64,000 nt of DNA from JBKHYJ01 sp046565505 (GCA_046565505.1 JBKHYJ010000035.1:1-64000); one strand, 5' to 3'. Positions 15,985 to 25,301 are shown, counted from the stretch's first letter. Numbers and translations are program-made. The notes: generated from the letters alone by a model not told the origin.

Positions 15985-16538
15985 TGAGCATCTCCTCTGC
16001 GGATTTTGGCTAAGTATTCTATGAGCACGTTTATTCCGTTGAGCATCTTTTCGACCGTCTGCCGCTCGTCGCCGTCCGGCATTTTTCTGGTGAGGAAAGT
16101 GGCGTAGAGTTTCAGCGCACCTATGTGGTTTTTTATCTCGTGCCATTGCTTGCGGTAAACGACCGCGTCGCCTTCGTCAAGCGGGGCGCCTCTGGCGGGG
16201 GTCTCGCCGGGCAGGATTTGGAGGGCGAACCCATAAAGCTCGCCGTCGCACTTGAGGCTTTCGAGCCTGAGAAAAACCATCTGGCTGCCGTTCTCAAGGC
16301 TGCTCTCGGCGTAGTAGTCAACCTTCCTTCTCGCCTGATTGAGGTGTTCGGTCAGCCAGTGTGTGATGCCCGACTCGGGGCCGAATAACTCGGCGAAATG
16401 CTTCTGCGCGATGGTCACGCAGGGGAACGTGCCGCTGGCGGTCCCGCCCGAAACCGCCTGGACTCTCCCGGCCGCGTCACATACTAACAACAAGGGTTCT
16501 TTCGCAGGAGTGGCGTACCCGAATTCCTGTTTGGTCAT
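15981..16538 (-). CDS. Kinase-like sensor with DHp-type helix but no ATPase domain
   Basis: The 185-residue soluble protein has a PAS-like N-terminal half (about 12-110) and a C-terminal helix whose sequence, WHEIKNHIGALKLYATFL (H133), resembles the phospho-accepting H-box of NtrB-like histidine kinases. It ends 50 residues later; no N, G1 or G2 box of an HATPase domain is present and the stop is coupled (GTGA) to the downstream NtrC-type regulator. It may receive phosphate from another kinase, act as a histidine phosphotransferase, or serve as a phosphatase or adaptor. GAGAAGG precedes the ATG. No frameshift to a lost ATPase domain is seen, because the response regulator begins at once. Confidence 0.7.
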   Translation of the reverse strand: MTKQEFGYATPAKEPLLLVCDAAGRVQAVSGGTASGTFPCVTIAQKHFAELFGPESGITHWLTEHLNQARRKVDYYAESSLENGSQMVFLRLESLKCDGELYGFALQILPGETPARGAPLDEGDAVVYRKQWHEIKNHIGALKLYATFLTRKMPDGDERQTVEKMLNGINVLIEYLAKIRRGDAQ

Positions 16539-16692
16539 TCTACCTTCTCACAGTTTTTGGCCTCCGGCCGGCCCGTTAGCTCTAATGGCCGAAGGACAGA
16601 CTATGCCGATTTCATCCCCGAGCCTTGCGCGTAACGGTCAGGCTGCGCGATGAGCGGGGCGGGAGCCCGCGGCCCCCGCCCGACTATTTACG

Positions 16693-18366
16693 CTAACGGA
16701 TGCGGTCCACGTCCGCATCAAGGTTGTTGTCGGTGATCGTTATGCGGGCGAGCTCGGCGCGGAGCTGATCCCAATCGCCCATAACGACGGACGAAATCGT
16801 GTTGCTCTGGCCGCGCCTCATCGCGCGGTTTGCCAGGCGCACCTGCCTGAGCAGCGAGTCGGCCGCGCCCTTGAGCGCGTCCGGGTCCGTGACGCTGTTA
16901 GTCATCTGGTTATAAAGCTCCGCCGATGACCTCAGCGCGTCAAACTGGAAGAGCATCTCGACTTCGTTCTCCCTGAAATTGCGGCGCGTGTCGAAAGTGA
17001 CCTGGCCGCGGGCGCCCCTGACGTTGAGGTCGCGCTGATAATCTTGAAGCAGGCGGTTCGCCAGGAAAGCTATCTGGCGCGCGTTGCCGACGCCCGTACC
17101 CGCGCCCGTGCCTGTCCCTGTTCCGACGCCGCCCGACGCCCCGCCCAGCAGGTCTACAGTCAAGTCTCTTTGCGGGCCGTGGAAGATGACTCGCCTTACG
17201 TTCGGCATGTTGTCATAAGTCTCCGTGAAGGGGTGATTGTCCGTCGCCGTCCCGGTCGAGCGGCGCGGCGGAACTCCCCGCACGTACACGTGCAGCGTTT
17301 CGCCTCTCACGAACCGATTGACAAACACCTGCCAGCCGCCGCCCTGCGTCCGCACGTCGAGGTTGATGCGGATGGAGTCGCGGCCCACGCGCTCGGCCCG
17401 CGCATCCATGATTTCAATCGGGGCGGCTTCGAGGCCCGACTCGCTGGCGATGCCGAGCTCGCGCGCCGTCCTTCGGTCAAGGTCACCTGTCTGAGCGATG
17501 CCGGCTTCGCGCTGGAATTGGCGGATCGCGTCGCGGGTCGCGGGCGTCATCTGGCCGTTGATCTGGCCCGTGTAGTAACCGCGGTCCCTTAGAGTGATCT
17601 GGGCGAAACGCACGGACTCGGAAGAGGTAAAGGTATCCTGACCGGAATTGTTGATCTGCTCGTCGTCGCGGTAGTCGCGCACGTCGCGGTCGCCGGCCAC
17701 GCCGACGCCCCCGGAGGTTACGGCGAAGGACCGCTCGACCCTCATCGCGAACTCGGTCCCCGGGGCCACCTCAGCCTTGTCGCCTTTCGTCAGCAGCACG
17801 CCGAGCGTGCCGAGCACCGCGCCGACGCCGGCGCCAACGGCCGCGCCCTTGCCGCCGCCCGCTATCGCGCCGATGACCGCGCCCGCGCCCGCGCCGCCGC
17901 CGATAAAGACGACCGCACGGCGGGTCCTGCTGCCGCCGCTGACCGTGTCCTCGTTATCGCTGATGTCCGTATCCAGCGTGCGCCGACCCTCTTCGCTGAG
18001 CGTCGTCAGCGTGCCATCGACGGGGATCGACGGGCCGTTGCCGATGCTGAGGCGGTCGAAAGCGACCGCGATTGTTCCCGTCCTGCTGCCGCGCTCGGCG
18101 GGAGTCGTACCTGTCACGTGCCCCTCCAACTTTGAATTCGCAGGGATGGCGACGCGACCGTCTATCATCACATCGCGCGAGACAGTGGCCGTGAAGCGGT
18201 CGCCCGCGCGCGAAGTTTCAGAATTCAAGTAAGTGTCCATCTTAAGCGGGACGATCGTGCCGACCGGCACTGTAGTCATCTGACCTGCTGACGCAGGGAC
18301 CGCCAAAATAATGCTCAGTGCTAGCGATAAGAACAAGGTCGCCAATCTTCTGGAATGAATCTCCAT
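16693..18366 (-). CDS. Exported glycine-zipper / peptidoglycan-binding protein
   Basis: A 557-residue exported protein with a signal peptide (ending near SAG28). The first domain (about 30-130) is a beta-rich region (VPVGTIVPLKMDTYLNSETSRAGDRF). A glycine zipper follows (about 155-190, GAGAGAVIGAIAGGGKGAAVG), then a PG_binding_1 domain (about 245-305: AQITLRDRGYYTGQINGQM, RDAIRQFQREAGI). A large C-terminal part has predicted beta strands and helices that I do not recognise. It probably sits in the periplasm bound to the cell wall. The ATG has GGGAGGG upstream. A TATAGT -10-like element lies at 18443-18448 on the minus strand. Confidence 0.82.
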   Translation of the reverse strand: MEIHSRRLATLFLSLALSIILAVPASAGQMTTVPVGTIVPLKMDTYLNSETSRAGDRFTATVSRDVMIDGRVAIPANSKLEGHVTGTTPAERGSRTGTIAVAFDRLSIGNGPSIPVDGTLTTLSEEGRRTLDTDISDNEDTVSGGSRTRRAVVFIGGGAGAGAVIGAIAGGGKGAAVGAGVGAVLGTLGVLLTKGDKAEVAPGTEFAMRVERSFAVTSGGVGVAGDRDVRDYRDDEQINNSGQDTFTSSESVRFAQITLRDRGYYTGQINGQMTPATRDAIRQFQREAGIAQTGDLDRRTARELGIASESGLEAAPIEIMDARAERVGRDSIRINLDVRTQGGGWQVFVNRFVRGETLHVYVRGVPPRRSTGTATDNHPFTETYDNMPNVRRVIFHGPQRDLTVDLLGGASGGVGTGTGTGAGTGVGNARQIAFLANRLLQDYQRDLNVRGARGQVTFDTRRNFRENEVEMLFQFDALRSSAELYNQMTNSVTDPDALKGAADSLLRQVRLANRAMRRGQSNTISSVVMGDWDQLRAELARITITDNNLDADVDRIR

Positions 18367-18705
18367 AATTTAACCCTCCCTATTGTTCTGCTCTTGCCCT
18401 TTGTTTTTAGCTGCTTTGCTTTCTTTTCTTTCGACAGATCCGACTATACAAATCCGCATGAGTATGAAAGGCAACCATTGTGCCACCTGGAAGTGTCAAA
18501 TAAGATCTTAATTCGTATTAATGATGAAGTAAAACGAGACGCCCCCGTTTCGCGCCGCGAACTGAATGCATACGCGGGATAGATCATGAGCTATAAAGTA
18601 CGGGTAAATTAGCGAGTCGCGTACCAGAAAACAGTGTGTTGGTATTCTTCCGGGTTTGTTGCTAAAATGGCCTGGTCGGCGCTGAGTGTTAGAAGGAAAA
18701 AATCA
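18367..18705. other. Divergent intergenic region
   Basis: About 340 bases of relatively AT-rich sequence between the exported zipper protein and the CheY-like regulator. It holds a TTGACA hexamer on the minus strand (about 18497-18502) without a well-spaced -10, and TATAGT at 18443-18448. No gene, RNA or strong palindrome is seen. Confidence 0.4.
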
Positions 18706-19098
18706 ATGATGGACTCTTCAAAAATAATCCCTGCCAAGCGAGTTTTATTGGTCGAAGATTTTGAAGACAGCCGATTCTCACTGTCGAAGCTTCTGGAGAT
18801 CGAAGGCTACGAGGTGCTTGAGGCGGGGGATGGCGCCCAGGCGGTAGACATCGCGATAAACAGCAAGCCCGACCTGATACTTATGGACCTTTCGCTGCCG
18901 GTGATTGATGGCTTGAGTGCGACGAAACGGATCAGGGAGAATGCGGCGATGAACAGCGTGCCCATCATCGCGTTATCGGCCCACGACCTGGTCGATTTTC
19001 AGATGAAGGCCAGGGACGCGGGCTGTACGGACTACGTTACGAAGCCCGTAGATTTCACTGTTTTGATGACCGTAATGGCAAAGTACCTGCCCGCTTAG
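18706..19098 (+). CDS. CheY-like single-domain response regulator
   Basis: A 130-residue stand-alone receiver domain: acidic pocket VEDFEDS, phospho-acceptor Asp in PDLILMDLSLPVIDG, conserved Ser in IIALSAHD, and Lys in YVTKPVD. There is no output domain, so it would act by protein contact or pass phosphate on. The first of two adjacent ATG codons (18706) follows AAGGA by a good distance; a longer in-frame start at 18634 lacks one. It stands alone on the plus strand and its kinase partner is not in the neighbourhood. Confidence 0.88.
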   Translation: MMDSSKIIPAKRVLLVEDFEDSRFSLSKLLEIEGYEVLEAGDGAQAVDIAINSKPDLILMDLSLPVIDGLSATKRIRENAAMNSVPIIALSAHDLVDFQMKARDAGCTDYVTKPVDFTVLMTVMAKYLPA

Positions 19099-19240
19099 CT
19101 CGAAGTCGGCGCCCGCAAGCCGCGCCTCCCCTCCCCGACGCAACGCCCTTTAAGCGCCCGGCCGTAGAATAATCCCCGCCGCCAGAACAACAGAACCCTC
19201 GCCCGAATCATCCAAGGGTTTCCGAATCCAGGTGGATCAC

Positions 19241-19270
19241 TTGTCGAGATAACAGACCGGGCAGTAGAAT
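19241..19270 (+). promoter_or_regulatory. Possible promoter for the lipoprotein-carrier-like pair
   Basis: TTGTCG (19241-19246) and TAGAAT (19265-19270) are separated by 18 bases and lie 30 bases before the ATG at 19300. The -10 matches five of six consensus positions and the -35 four of six. Confidence 0.4.
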
Positions 19271-19299
19271 TAGTTAAGTAACCAACTAGGAGATGTGCA

Positions 19300-20172
19300 A
19301 TGCGCTTTAAGGTAATTTCTTTGGTATTGACGCTGGCTGTCTTCTGCCCGGCGGGGCTGGCTTCGCAGGGTGGCCCGGCGCAAGCGGGCGGGCAGCCATC
19401 TGTTGAAGAGATCATACGCCGTTTCGCCGCCGCCGAGAGCGAGAATAAGGTCGCGAGGAATAATTACACCTTCACGCAGGATTTCGACCTCCTGACGCTA
19501 GGGGAGGCCGGGTCGATAACGGGCCGATTCCATCGCGTATCAGACATCGTCTATGACGACATGGGGAACCGCATCGAAAAGATCACCTTCTTCCCCGCCT
19601 CGACGCTCACAGAGTTGTCGATCACGAATGAAGATATGGCGGACCTCGCCGGGGTGCAGCCCTTCGCGCTGACGACTGAAGACATCCCGAAGTACCAGAT
19701 AAACTTCCTAGCTAAAGAGAAGATCGACGAGCTTAACACTTACACTTTCGACGTGAAGCCGAAGCAGATCAGGAAAGGCGAGCGGTACTTTGAAGGCCGC
19801 ATCTGGGTCGACGACCATGACCTCCAGATCGTGAAGGTGGCCGGGAAGGCCGTGCCTGAGGTGGGCGATCAAAAGTTCCCGCACTTTGAAACCTACCGCG
19901 AGAACATTGACGGCCGCTACTGGTTCCCGACCTACGTCTACGCGGACGACGTGCTGAATTTCAGGAAGGGCCCGAGCGTCCATCTGCGGATGACCGTGCG
20001 GTATACGAACTATAAGAAATTCGGCGGCAGGATACGACTGGCTGACGAAGGCGAGCCCGCGAGCGAAGAAGACTTGAAGGCCGCGGAGAAGAATAAGTCG
20101 GCGCAACAGCCGGGCGGCAAGCCCCCCGAGCCCGCAAAACCGGAGCTGAAGAAGAAGCCCCCTACGGACTGA
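19300..20172 (+). CDS. Exported LolA/outer-membrane-lipoprotein-sorting-like protein (copy 1)
   Basis: A 290-residue exported protein with a signal peptide (about 1-22). Residues 35-250 look like the incomplete beta-barrel of LolA/LolB-like proteins, with repeated beta strands and the motif GRIWVDDHDLQIVKVAGKAVPE. The C-terminal 40 residues are Lys/Pro-rich. It is paralogous to the next gene: both share FRVG/YNFT-type openings, the segment YEFN/YQINF-(V/L)-(A/G)-(K/R)-E-x-(V/I)-DEL-x-TYxFDV and the RYFxGRxWVDDxDL motif. The two genes probably arose by tandem duplication. GGAGATG precedes the ATG. A carrier role for a lipid or lipoprotein is inference from fold-like features only. Confidence 0.7.
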   Translation: MRFKVISLVLTLAVFCPAGLASQGGPAQAGGQPSVEEIIRRFAAAESENKVARNNYTFTQDFDLLTLGEAGSITGRFHRVSDIVYDDMGNRIEKITFFPASTLTELSITNEDMADLAGVQPFALTTEDIPKYQINFLAKEKIDELNTYTFDVKPKQIRKGERYFEGRIWVDDHDLQIVKVAGKAVPEVGDQKFPHFETYRENIDGRYWFPTYVYADDVLNFRKGPSVHLRMTVRYTNYKKFGGRIRLADEGEPASEEDLKAAEKNKSAQQPGGKPPEPAKPELKKKPPTD

Positions 20173-20252
20173 GACAGGATTTCGGCCGGAGGGATTGAGT
20201 CGATTCGGGTCTCCCCGGCGAGCTTCGACGCCAGGCAAGGTGTGGCCCGCGC

Positions 20253-21041
20253 TTGAGGATAATCATCGAAAAGGCGTTGCGTTTTTTCTGCGCAGGGCTG
20301 ACGCTCTCGTCGGCTTTGGGCGCGGCCGCGGGCGGGGTTGCCCCGAGCCCCAAGCCCGGCCCGTCACCTCCTCTGCAGGTGAGTCAGTCACCTTCCACTC
20401 AAGAGATACTTCAGGCGGCGGCAGAAAACGGCAGGCTGGCGCTCGCCGCGCTGCGCGAATACACTTACTACACTGAGCTTACCATCGAAACGCTGAGCCA
20501 GGCCGACACGGTCACGGGCAAATACTACCGCTTCGCGGAGGTGTCTTTCGACAGCGGCGGGAACCGACATGAAAGAAATTTAGAGAGCACCTCGACCTTG
20601 CCTAAAGACTTCCGCTTCGGCGTAGCCTCCGCCGACGACCTCGTCCGCGTATACCAGTTCGTAATCACGCCCGATACGCTCCGCCACTACGAATTCAATT
20701 ACGTCGGGCGAGAGCAGGTGGATGAGCTGCGCACGTACGTATTCGACGTACAGCCGGTCGTGAAAATGGGCGAGCCGGGGAAGGCGCGTGAGCGTTACTT
20801 TCGAGGCCGCGTTTGGGTTGACGATCAGGACCTGTCGGTGGTCAAAGTGACGGGAGAAGTGCTGCCGGAGGAGAAGGGCCTCAGGACTCCGAGGTTCGAG
20901 ACGTATTTCCAGAATCATGGTAAATACTGGTTCCCTGCTTACTGCTCCGGCGAGGACCGCATTCGCGTGGACAAGTACCCGACTCGCGTCCTGGTAAAGC
21001 TCCGGTTCACAGGTTATAAGAAGGTGAATTCTAAAGGATGA
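20253..21041 (+). CDS. Exported LolA-like protein (copy 2)
   Basis: A 262-residue paralogue of the preceding gene, with a hydrophobic N-terminus (about 8-28) and the same core motifs (YVGREQVDELRTYVFDVQP; RYFRGRVWVDDQDLSVVKV). It lacks the Lys/Pro tail of copy 1. The proposed start is TTG at 20253 after AAGGTG; no ATG fits before the hydrophobic segment. The stop overlaps the ATG of the DUF2723 glycosyltransferase gene (ATGA), so the two are probably translated together. That links the LolA-like proteins with the membrane glycosyltransferase. Confidence 0.68.
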   Translation: MRIIIEKALRFFCAGLTLSSALGAAAGGVAPSPKPGPSPPLQVSQSPSTQEILQAAAENGRLALAALREYTYYTELTIETLSQADTVTGKYYRFAEVSFDSGGNRHERNLESTSTLPKDFRFGVASADDLVRVYQFVITPDTLRHYEFNYVGREQVDELRTYVFDVQPVVKMGEPGKARERYFRGRVWVDDQDLSVVKVTGEVLPEEKGLRTPRFETYFQNHGKYWFPAYCSGEDRIRVDKYPTRVLVKLRFTGYKKVNSKG

Positions 21042-23278
21042 CCGCCGCTGCCGCCACTTTCAACCCGCTCCGGTCCGTGAAAGTCCGCTCTGTTTGCGCC
21101 GCCGCCGTCTTCGCCACATCGCTCGCCCTTTACGCCCGTACTCTCGCGCCGACCGTGACGCTCGTCGACAGCGGCGAGCTAATACTGGCCGCCAGCACGC
21201 TCGGCGTCGCCCACCCGCCGGGCTTTCCGCTTTACGTATTGCTCGCCCACGTCGCGACCATGCCCCCGTTCGGGAGCGTGGCCGCAAGGGTCAATTTCGC
21301 TTCCGCTTTTTTTGCCGCGCTCGCGGCCTCTATGCTGGTGCTCGTAGTCGCGGAGTTGTTATTGACCCTGCCTCCTGTTCGCGCGCAAAAAAAGAAGGCG
21401 CGGGGGCGTGCCGGGCGGAATAAAAAGGCCGGGAAGGTTCCGCCGAATCCCTCGCCGGCCATGTCGGAAGAGGTGAATCAGTATTTGCGGTGGATGACTG
21501 CGCTGGCCCCTTGCCTCACCGCGGGATTGCTATTCGCCTTCTCCCGCACGCTTTGGGCTTACGCGACCATAGCGGAAGTTTATACGCTCAACGCCTTCCT
21601 AATACTCATGGTCTTCTTTCTGATGTTTCGGTGGCGCCGCAGAATGATAGACCGGCAGGACAGGCCGGCCGAGACTGATTCGCGCCGCGGAGGAGCGCAG
21701 CCGCCGGATGAGCGAAAGAACAGTTCGGAGAATTTGCGCGGCCCCGCATCCGCGCAGGCCAAGCCGCGAGGCAATCCGCCTTTGCGGGGGCCGTACCGCC
21801 TGCTTTACGCCGCGTCCTTCGCCTTCGGGCTGGCGCTGTGCGTCCACCATGCGACGGTCGGCGTCAACATACTGGCGCTCGCGGCGCTCGTTTACTTTAC
21901 AGATGGGCTGAGATTCTTTTCGAGCAAGCGATTGATTTACGCGGCGGCGTTCGCCATTGCGGGGCTGAGCGTTTACTTGTTTCTGCCGCTCGCGGCTTCG
22001 CGCTCACCCATTATGAATTGGGGCGACCCCCGGACGCCCGAGCGGTTCTGGCGGCACGTGACGGGCAGGCAGTACCAGGTTTTCCTGTCGCCATCTTTGA
22101 ATACGATGGTGGGGCAGCTAGGCCCCTTCTTCAGGCTCGCCGCGCGGGAGTTCAACCCGTGGTGGCTGCCCGCTGCCGTCGCGCTCGCCGCTATGGGTTT
22201 CGCGGCTTTGTTCAGGCGCGACCGAACGGCTTTCTGGTTCCTGGCCCTCGTAATGATCGGCGACCTCGCGTACGCACTCAACTACGAAATCGCGGAGGAT
22301 AAAGACGCCTACTACCTGCCGACGTTCATCGCTATGGCGGTCGCGGCGGGAGTCGGCGCGGACTGGCTCGTGCGCCCCGCCAGATTCAGGTGGCTGCCGG
22401 TCAACCTGACCCGCGCCGTGGCGGTCTGCCTGGTCGTGGTGATCCCGCTGACGGCTTTCGCGTCGAACCTGCCTTATAACGACCGGAGCCGTTACTACAT
22501 CGCCCGAGATTACGCGGATAACATTTTAAGCACGGTCGAGCCGAATGGCATGCTGCTGACGCTCGACTGGCAAGTCTACTCTCCGCTGCTTTACCTACAG
22601 AGGGTCGAGGGGCGGCGGACGGACGTGGTGGCGATTGACCTGTTACAGCTCCGACGCTCCTGGTACTTCGATTATCTTGAGCGCGAGTACCCCGAGATGA
22701 TGGGGAAGGCGCGGGACAAGGTGGGCGCTTTCCTGGAAGACCTGAGGCATTGGGAAGAAGACGCGGAGCTTTACCAGCGCGACCTCGCCCTCAACCAGCG
22801 AATCAACAGCCGCTTTTATGAAATGATTCTGTCCTTCGTGAGCAATCACCTTCAGTCGGCGCCTGTCTACATCACGGAGGACGTGGCGACGAATTTTCAA
22901 GGCCAGGATAGCGAGCTTACGAAGTCGCTGTCGTCCGCCTACGGCCCGTTCGTCCCGCAGGGGCTTGTGTTTCAGCTACCGACCGACTCTAAATTTCACG
23001 AGCCGGCCCGGCCCGCCTTGGTGACAAGGGGGCTGTTCGACGGCGCGATAAAGCTCGAAGACGACGACGTAGCGATGATAAAGGTGCGGCCCGTATACCT
23101 CAGGATGCTAGTCAACCGCGGGCGATACCTCGCGGCGTACGGCCGCCACGAAGAAGCCATTGAGGCGTTCGAGCAGGCGCTCGCGCTCGACCCGGGCTTC
23201 AAGTACGCTCAGCAATCAATGAGTGAGAGCGCGGCCGCCTTGCGCAAGGGCGAATCGAATAAGTCGGGCGGGGAATAA
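21038..23278 (+). CDS. DUF2723 (TMEM260-like) membrane glycosyltransferase with TPR tail
   Basis: A 746-residue integral membrane protein with about ten transmembrane helices in residues 15-480. The N-terminal loop VDSGELILAASTLGVAHPPGFPLY holds the acidic and HPPG motifs of the DUF2723 family, which belongs to the GT-C type transferases (the eukaryotic TMEM260 is an O-mannosyltransferase). A charged, low-complexity insertion lies at about 210-255. A soluble C-terminal domain ends in one tetratricopeptide repeat (about 690-730: GRYLAAYGRHEEAIEAFEQALALDP). It should transfer a sugar from a polyprenyl-phosphate donor to an exported acceptor. Donor and acceptor are unknown; the coupled LolA-like gene upstream may be relevant. 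Confidence 0.85.
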   Translation: MTAAAATFNPLRSVKVRSVCAAAVFATSLALYARTLAPTVTLVDSGELILAASTLGVAHPPGFPLYVLLAHVATMPPFGSVAARVNFASAFFAALAASMLVLVVAELLLTLPPVRAQKKKARGRAGRNKKAGKVPPNPSPAMSEEVNQYLRWMTALAPCLTAGLLFAFSRTLWAYATIAEVYTLNAFLILMVFFLMFRWRRRMIDRQDRPAETDSRRGGAQPPDERKNSSENLRGPASAQAKPRGNPPLRGPYRLLYAASFAFGLALCVHHATVGVNILALAALVYFTDGLRFFSSKRLIYAAAFAIAGLSVYLFLPLAASRSPIMNWGDPRTPERFWRHVTGRQYQVFLSPSLNTMVGQLGPFFRLAAREFNPWWLPAAVALAAMGFAALFRRDRTAFWFLALVMIGDLAYALNYEIAEDKDAYYLPTFIAMAVAAGVGADWLVRPARFRWLPVNLTRAVAVCLVVVIPLTAFASNLPYNDRSRYYIARDYADNILSTVEPNGMLLTLDWQVYSPLLYLQRVEGRRTDVVAIDLLQLRRSWYFDYLEREYPEMMGKARDKVGAFLEDLRHWEEDAELYQRDLALNQRINSRFYEMILSFVSNHLQSAPVYITEDVATNFQGQDSELTKSLSSAYGPFVPQGLVFQLPTDSKFHEPARPALVTRGLFDGAIKLEDDDVAMIKVRPVYLRMLVNRGRYLAAYGRHEEAIEAFEQALALDPGFKYAQQSMSESAAALRKGESNKSGGE

Positions 23279-23370
23279 ATGCGCGCGGTCCGGCAGGCTC
23301 TTGAGCGGTTGCCCGACGCCTCCCTAACTTGTAGCATGCGAATTGAACCTGTCATCATGGAGTAACGGCG

Positions 23371-23766
23371 ATGTCGAAGGACGAAATAGATTACTCTCTA
23401 CTGCCGGGCCACGCGCTCACGCCCGGCGAGATATACATCGAGATGAAAAGAAGGCTCGACGCGGGCGCGCGCGCGGCCGCCATGGCTACCGTCGTGAAGA
23501 CGAGCGGGTCCACGCCCCAGCAGGTAGGCGCGAAGCTCGTCGTGTTCGACGACGGCTCCGTGATCGGGACGGTCGGGGGCGGGTGCGTCGAGGCTGACAT
23601 TTACGCCGAAGCGCGCGAAGTCCTGCGCACGGGGATCGATGATATATACCAATTCAACCTCGCGGACGACTACGAAGACGCGGAAGGGATGGTCTGCGGC
23701 GGGCAGATGCACGTGCTCATAGAGCGGTGGTCTTACGACGACGAGGAAGAGGCCGGGGATGAATGA
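23371..23766 (+). CDS. XdhC/CoxI family N-terminal domain protein
   Basis: A 131-residue protein matching the XdhC/CoxI N-terminal domain (ATVVKTSGSTPQQVGAKLVVFDDGSVIGTVGGGCVEA; VCGGQMHVLIER). Full XdhC proteins of 250-350 residues also carry a C-terminal NAD-binding domain; here the frame ends after the first domain with an acidic tail. XdhC inserts or sulfurates molybdenum cofactor in xanthine dehydrogenase-type enzymes, but no such enzyme gene is nearby. The short form also exists in some CoxI/CoxF-type proteins, so it need not be broken. GGAG precedes the ATG by about nine bases. Confidence 0.8.
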   Translation: MSKDEIDYSLLPGHALTPGEIYIEMKRRLDAGARAAAMATVVKTSGSTPQQVGAKLVVFDDGSVIGTVGGGCVEADIYAEAREVLRTGIDDIYQFNLADDYEDAEGMVCGGQMHVLIERWSYDDEEEAGDE

Positions 23767-23921
23767 GTCGGCCCGCGCGCGGCCTATGAATGGCGCGGGC
23801 ATCACGCCGCCCGCATCGGAGGCGGCCCCAGGTTCGGTACGCGCAGTTCAATTACCTTAATCATTTTCTGGGCTTCAAAAACTAACCATCGTTAGCCCGC
23901 TATGTGATAAACTTTGTTCAT

Positions 23922-25301
23922 ATGACGGGGCAGCGCGTGCTGATAGTGGATGACGAAGAACCTGCGCGCCAGGGGCTGAGCGAAGTCGTCGAAAGCTGGG
24001 GCTACGAGACGGAGACGGCCGCAGACGGTCGCGAGGCCCTGGAGCGCGTGGAATCGTTTTTCCCCCTCGTCGTCATCACGGACGTGGTAATGCCGAACCT
24101 CAACGGGTTCAAGCTGCTGTCTAAGCTCAGGCAAAATCATCCCGAGACTGCCGTGATACTCCTGACGGGCCAGGGGTCTGTTGACGCGGCCATCCGCTCC
24201 GTCAAAGACGAGGGCGCGTTTTACTACTTTGAAAAGCCCATAGACATGCGCAGGCTTCAGCTCGTGCTCAGGAAAGCCGCCGAGTACTCCAGCGCGCGGC
24301 GCGAGAACGAGATGCTGCGCCGGCAATTGCGCCAGTACGGAGCGTTCGGCGAGATGGTCGGGTCGTCCGAGGCCATGCGCGAGATTTACACCTTGATCGA
24401 GCAGGTCGCGCCGAGCGCCGTATCGGTGCTCGTGACGGGCGAATCGGGCACGGGCAAGGAGATGGTCGCGCGCACTATCCACAAGCTCAGCCCGCGCGCG
24501 AACCTTCCCTTCATTGCGATCAACTGCGCGGCCGTGCCCGAGACCTTGATGGAGTCGGAGCTGTTCGGCCATGAAAAGGGGGCGTTCACGGGGGCGGCCG
24601 AGCGGCGCATCGGGTGTTTCGAGTTCGCAAACAGCGGCACGCTCCTGCTCGACGAGATAGCCGAGATGCCTTTTCTGTTGCAGGCGAAGCTGCTGCGCGT
24701 CCTGGAAGACAAGACCGTCCGCCGCCTGGGCGGCACCAAAGAGATGAGCGTTGACGTGCGCGTCATCGCGGCCACCAACAAGGATCCGCACAAGGCCGTC
24801 CAGGAGGGCACGCTCAGGGAGGACTTGCTGTACCGCCTCAACGTCATTACAATCAAGCTGCCCCCGCTGCGCGATCACCGTGACGACGTCCCGCTGCTCG
24901 CCCAGCACATGATAGATGATTTAAGCCGCCGCCATAATAAATCGGCGCGGCTCATCTCGACCGACGCGATGGAGGCGCTGCTCGGTTATCACTGGCCCGG
25001 CAACGTACGCGAGCTGCGCAACGTCATCGAGCGGGCCGTCGTGATTTGCCAGGAAGAGCAAATAGAAAAGAGACACCTCCCCCTTCACATCACCGGCCAG
25101 AAACCCTCACCTACAACCGACGCCGTGATGATACCGATAGGCATGCCGCTCGATGAAGTCGAGCGGCGAGTGATTCTGAGCACGCTCGCGCGGACAGACT
25201 ATAACAAGACGCGGACTGCCGAAACTCTACGGATAAGCCTGAAGACGCTCCATAACAAGCTGAAGGCTTACAGGGAAGCGGGCGAAGAACAACTCGATTA
25301 G
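23922..25301 (+). CDS. NtrC-type response regulator (REC, sigma-54 AAA+, Fis HTH)
   Basis: A 459-residue sigma-54 activator: receiver domain (LIVDDEEPARQG; Asp in VVITDVVMPNLNG), AAA+ domain (GESGTGKE, GAFTGA, GTLLLDEIAEMP, AATNKD) and Fis-type helix-turn-helix (KTRTAETLRISLKTLHNKLKAY). The ATG at 23922 begins right before the first receiver strand; an in-frame GTG at 23904 is possible. Neither has a clear ribosome binding site, so the mRNA could be leaderless. The sensor kinase gene lies 117 bases downstream on the same strand and is the obvious partner. Confidence 0.9.
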   Translation: MTGQRVLIVDDEEPARQGLSEVVESWGYETETAADGREALERVESFFPLVVITDVVMPNLNGFKLLSKLRQNHPETAVILLTGQGSVDAAIRSVKDEGAFYYFEKPIDMRRLQLVLRKAAEYSSARRENEMLRRQLRQYGAFGEMVGSSEAMREIYTLIEQVAPSAVSVLVTGESGTGKEMVARTIHKLSPRANLPFIAINCAAVPETLMESELFGHEKGAFTGAAERRIGCFEFANSGTLLLDEIAEMPFLLQAKLLRVLEDKTVRRLGGTKEMSVDVRVIAATNKDPHKAVQEGTLREDLLYRLNVITIKLPPLRDHRDDVPLLAQHMIDDLSRRHNKSARLISTDAMEALLGYHWPGNVRELRNVIERAVVICQEEQIEKRHLPLHITGQKPSPTTDAVMIPIGMPLDEVERRVILSTLARTDYNKTRTAETLRISLKTLHNKLKAYREAGEEQLD

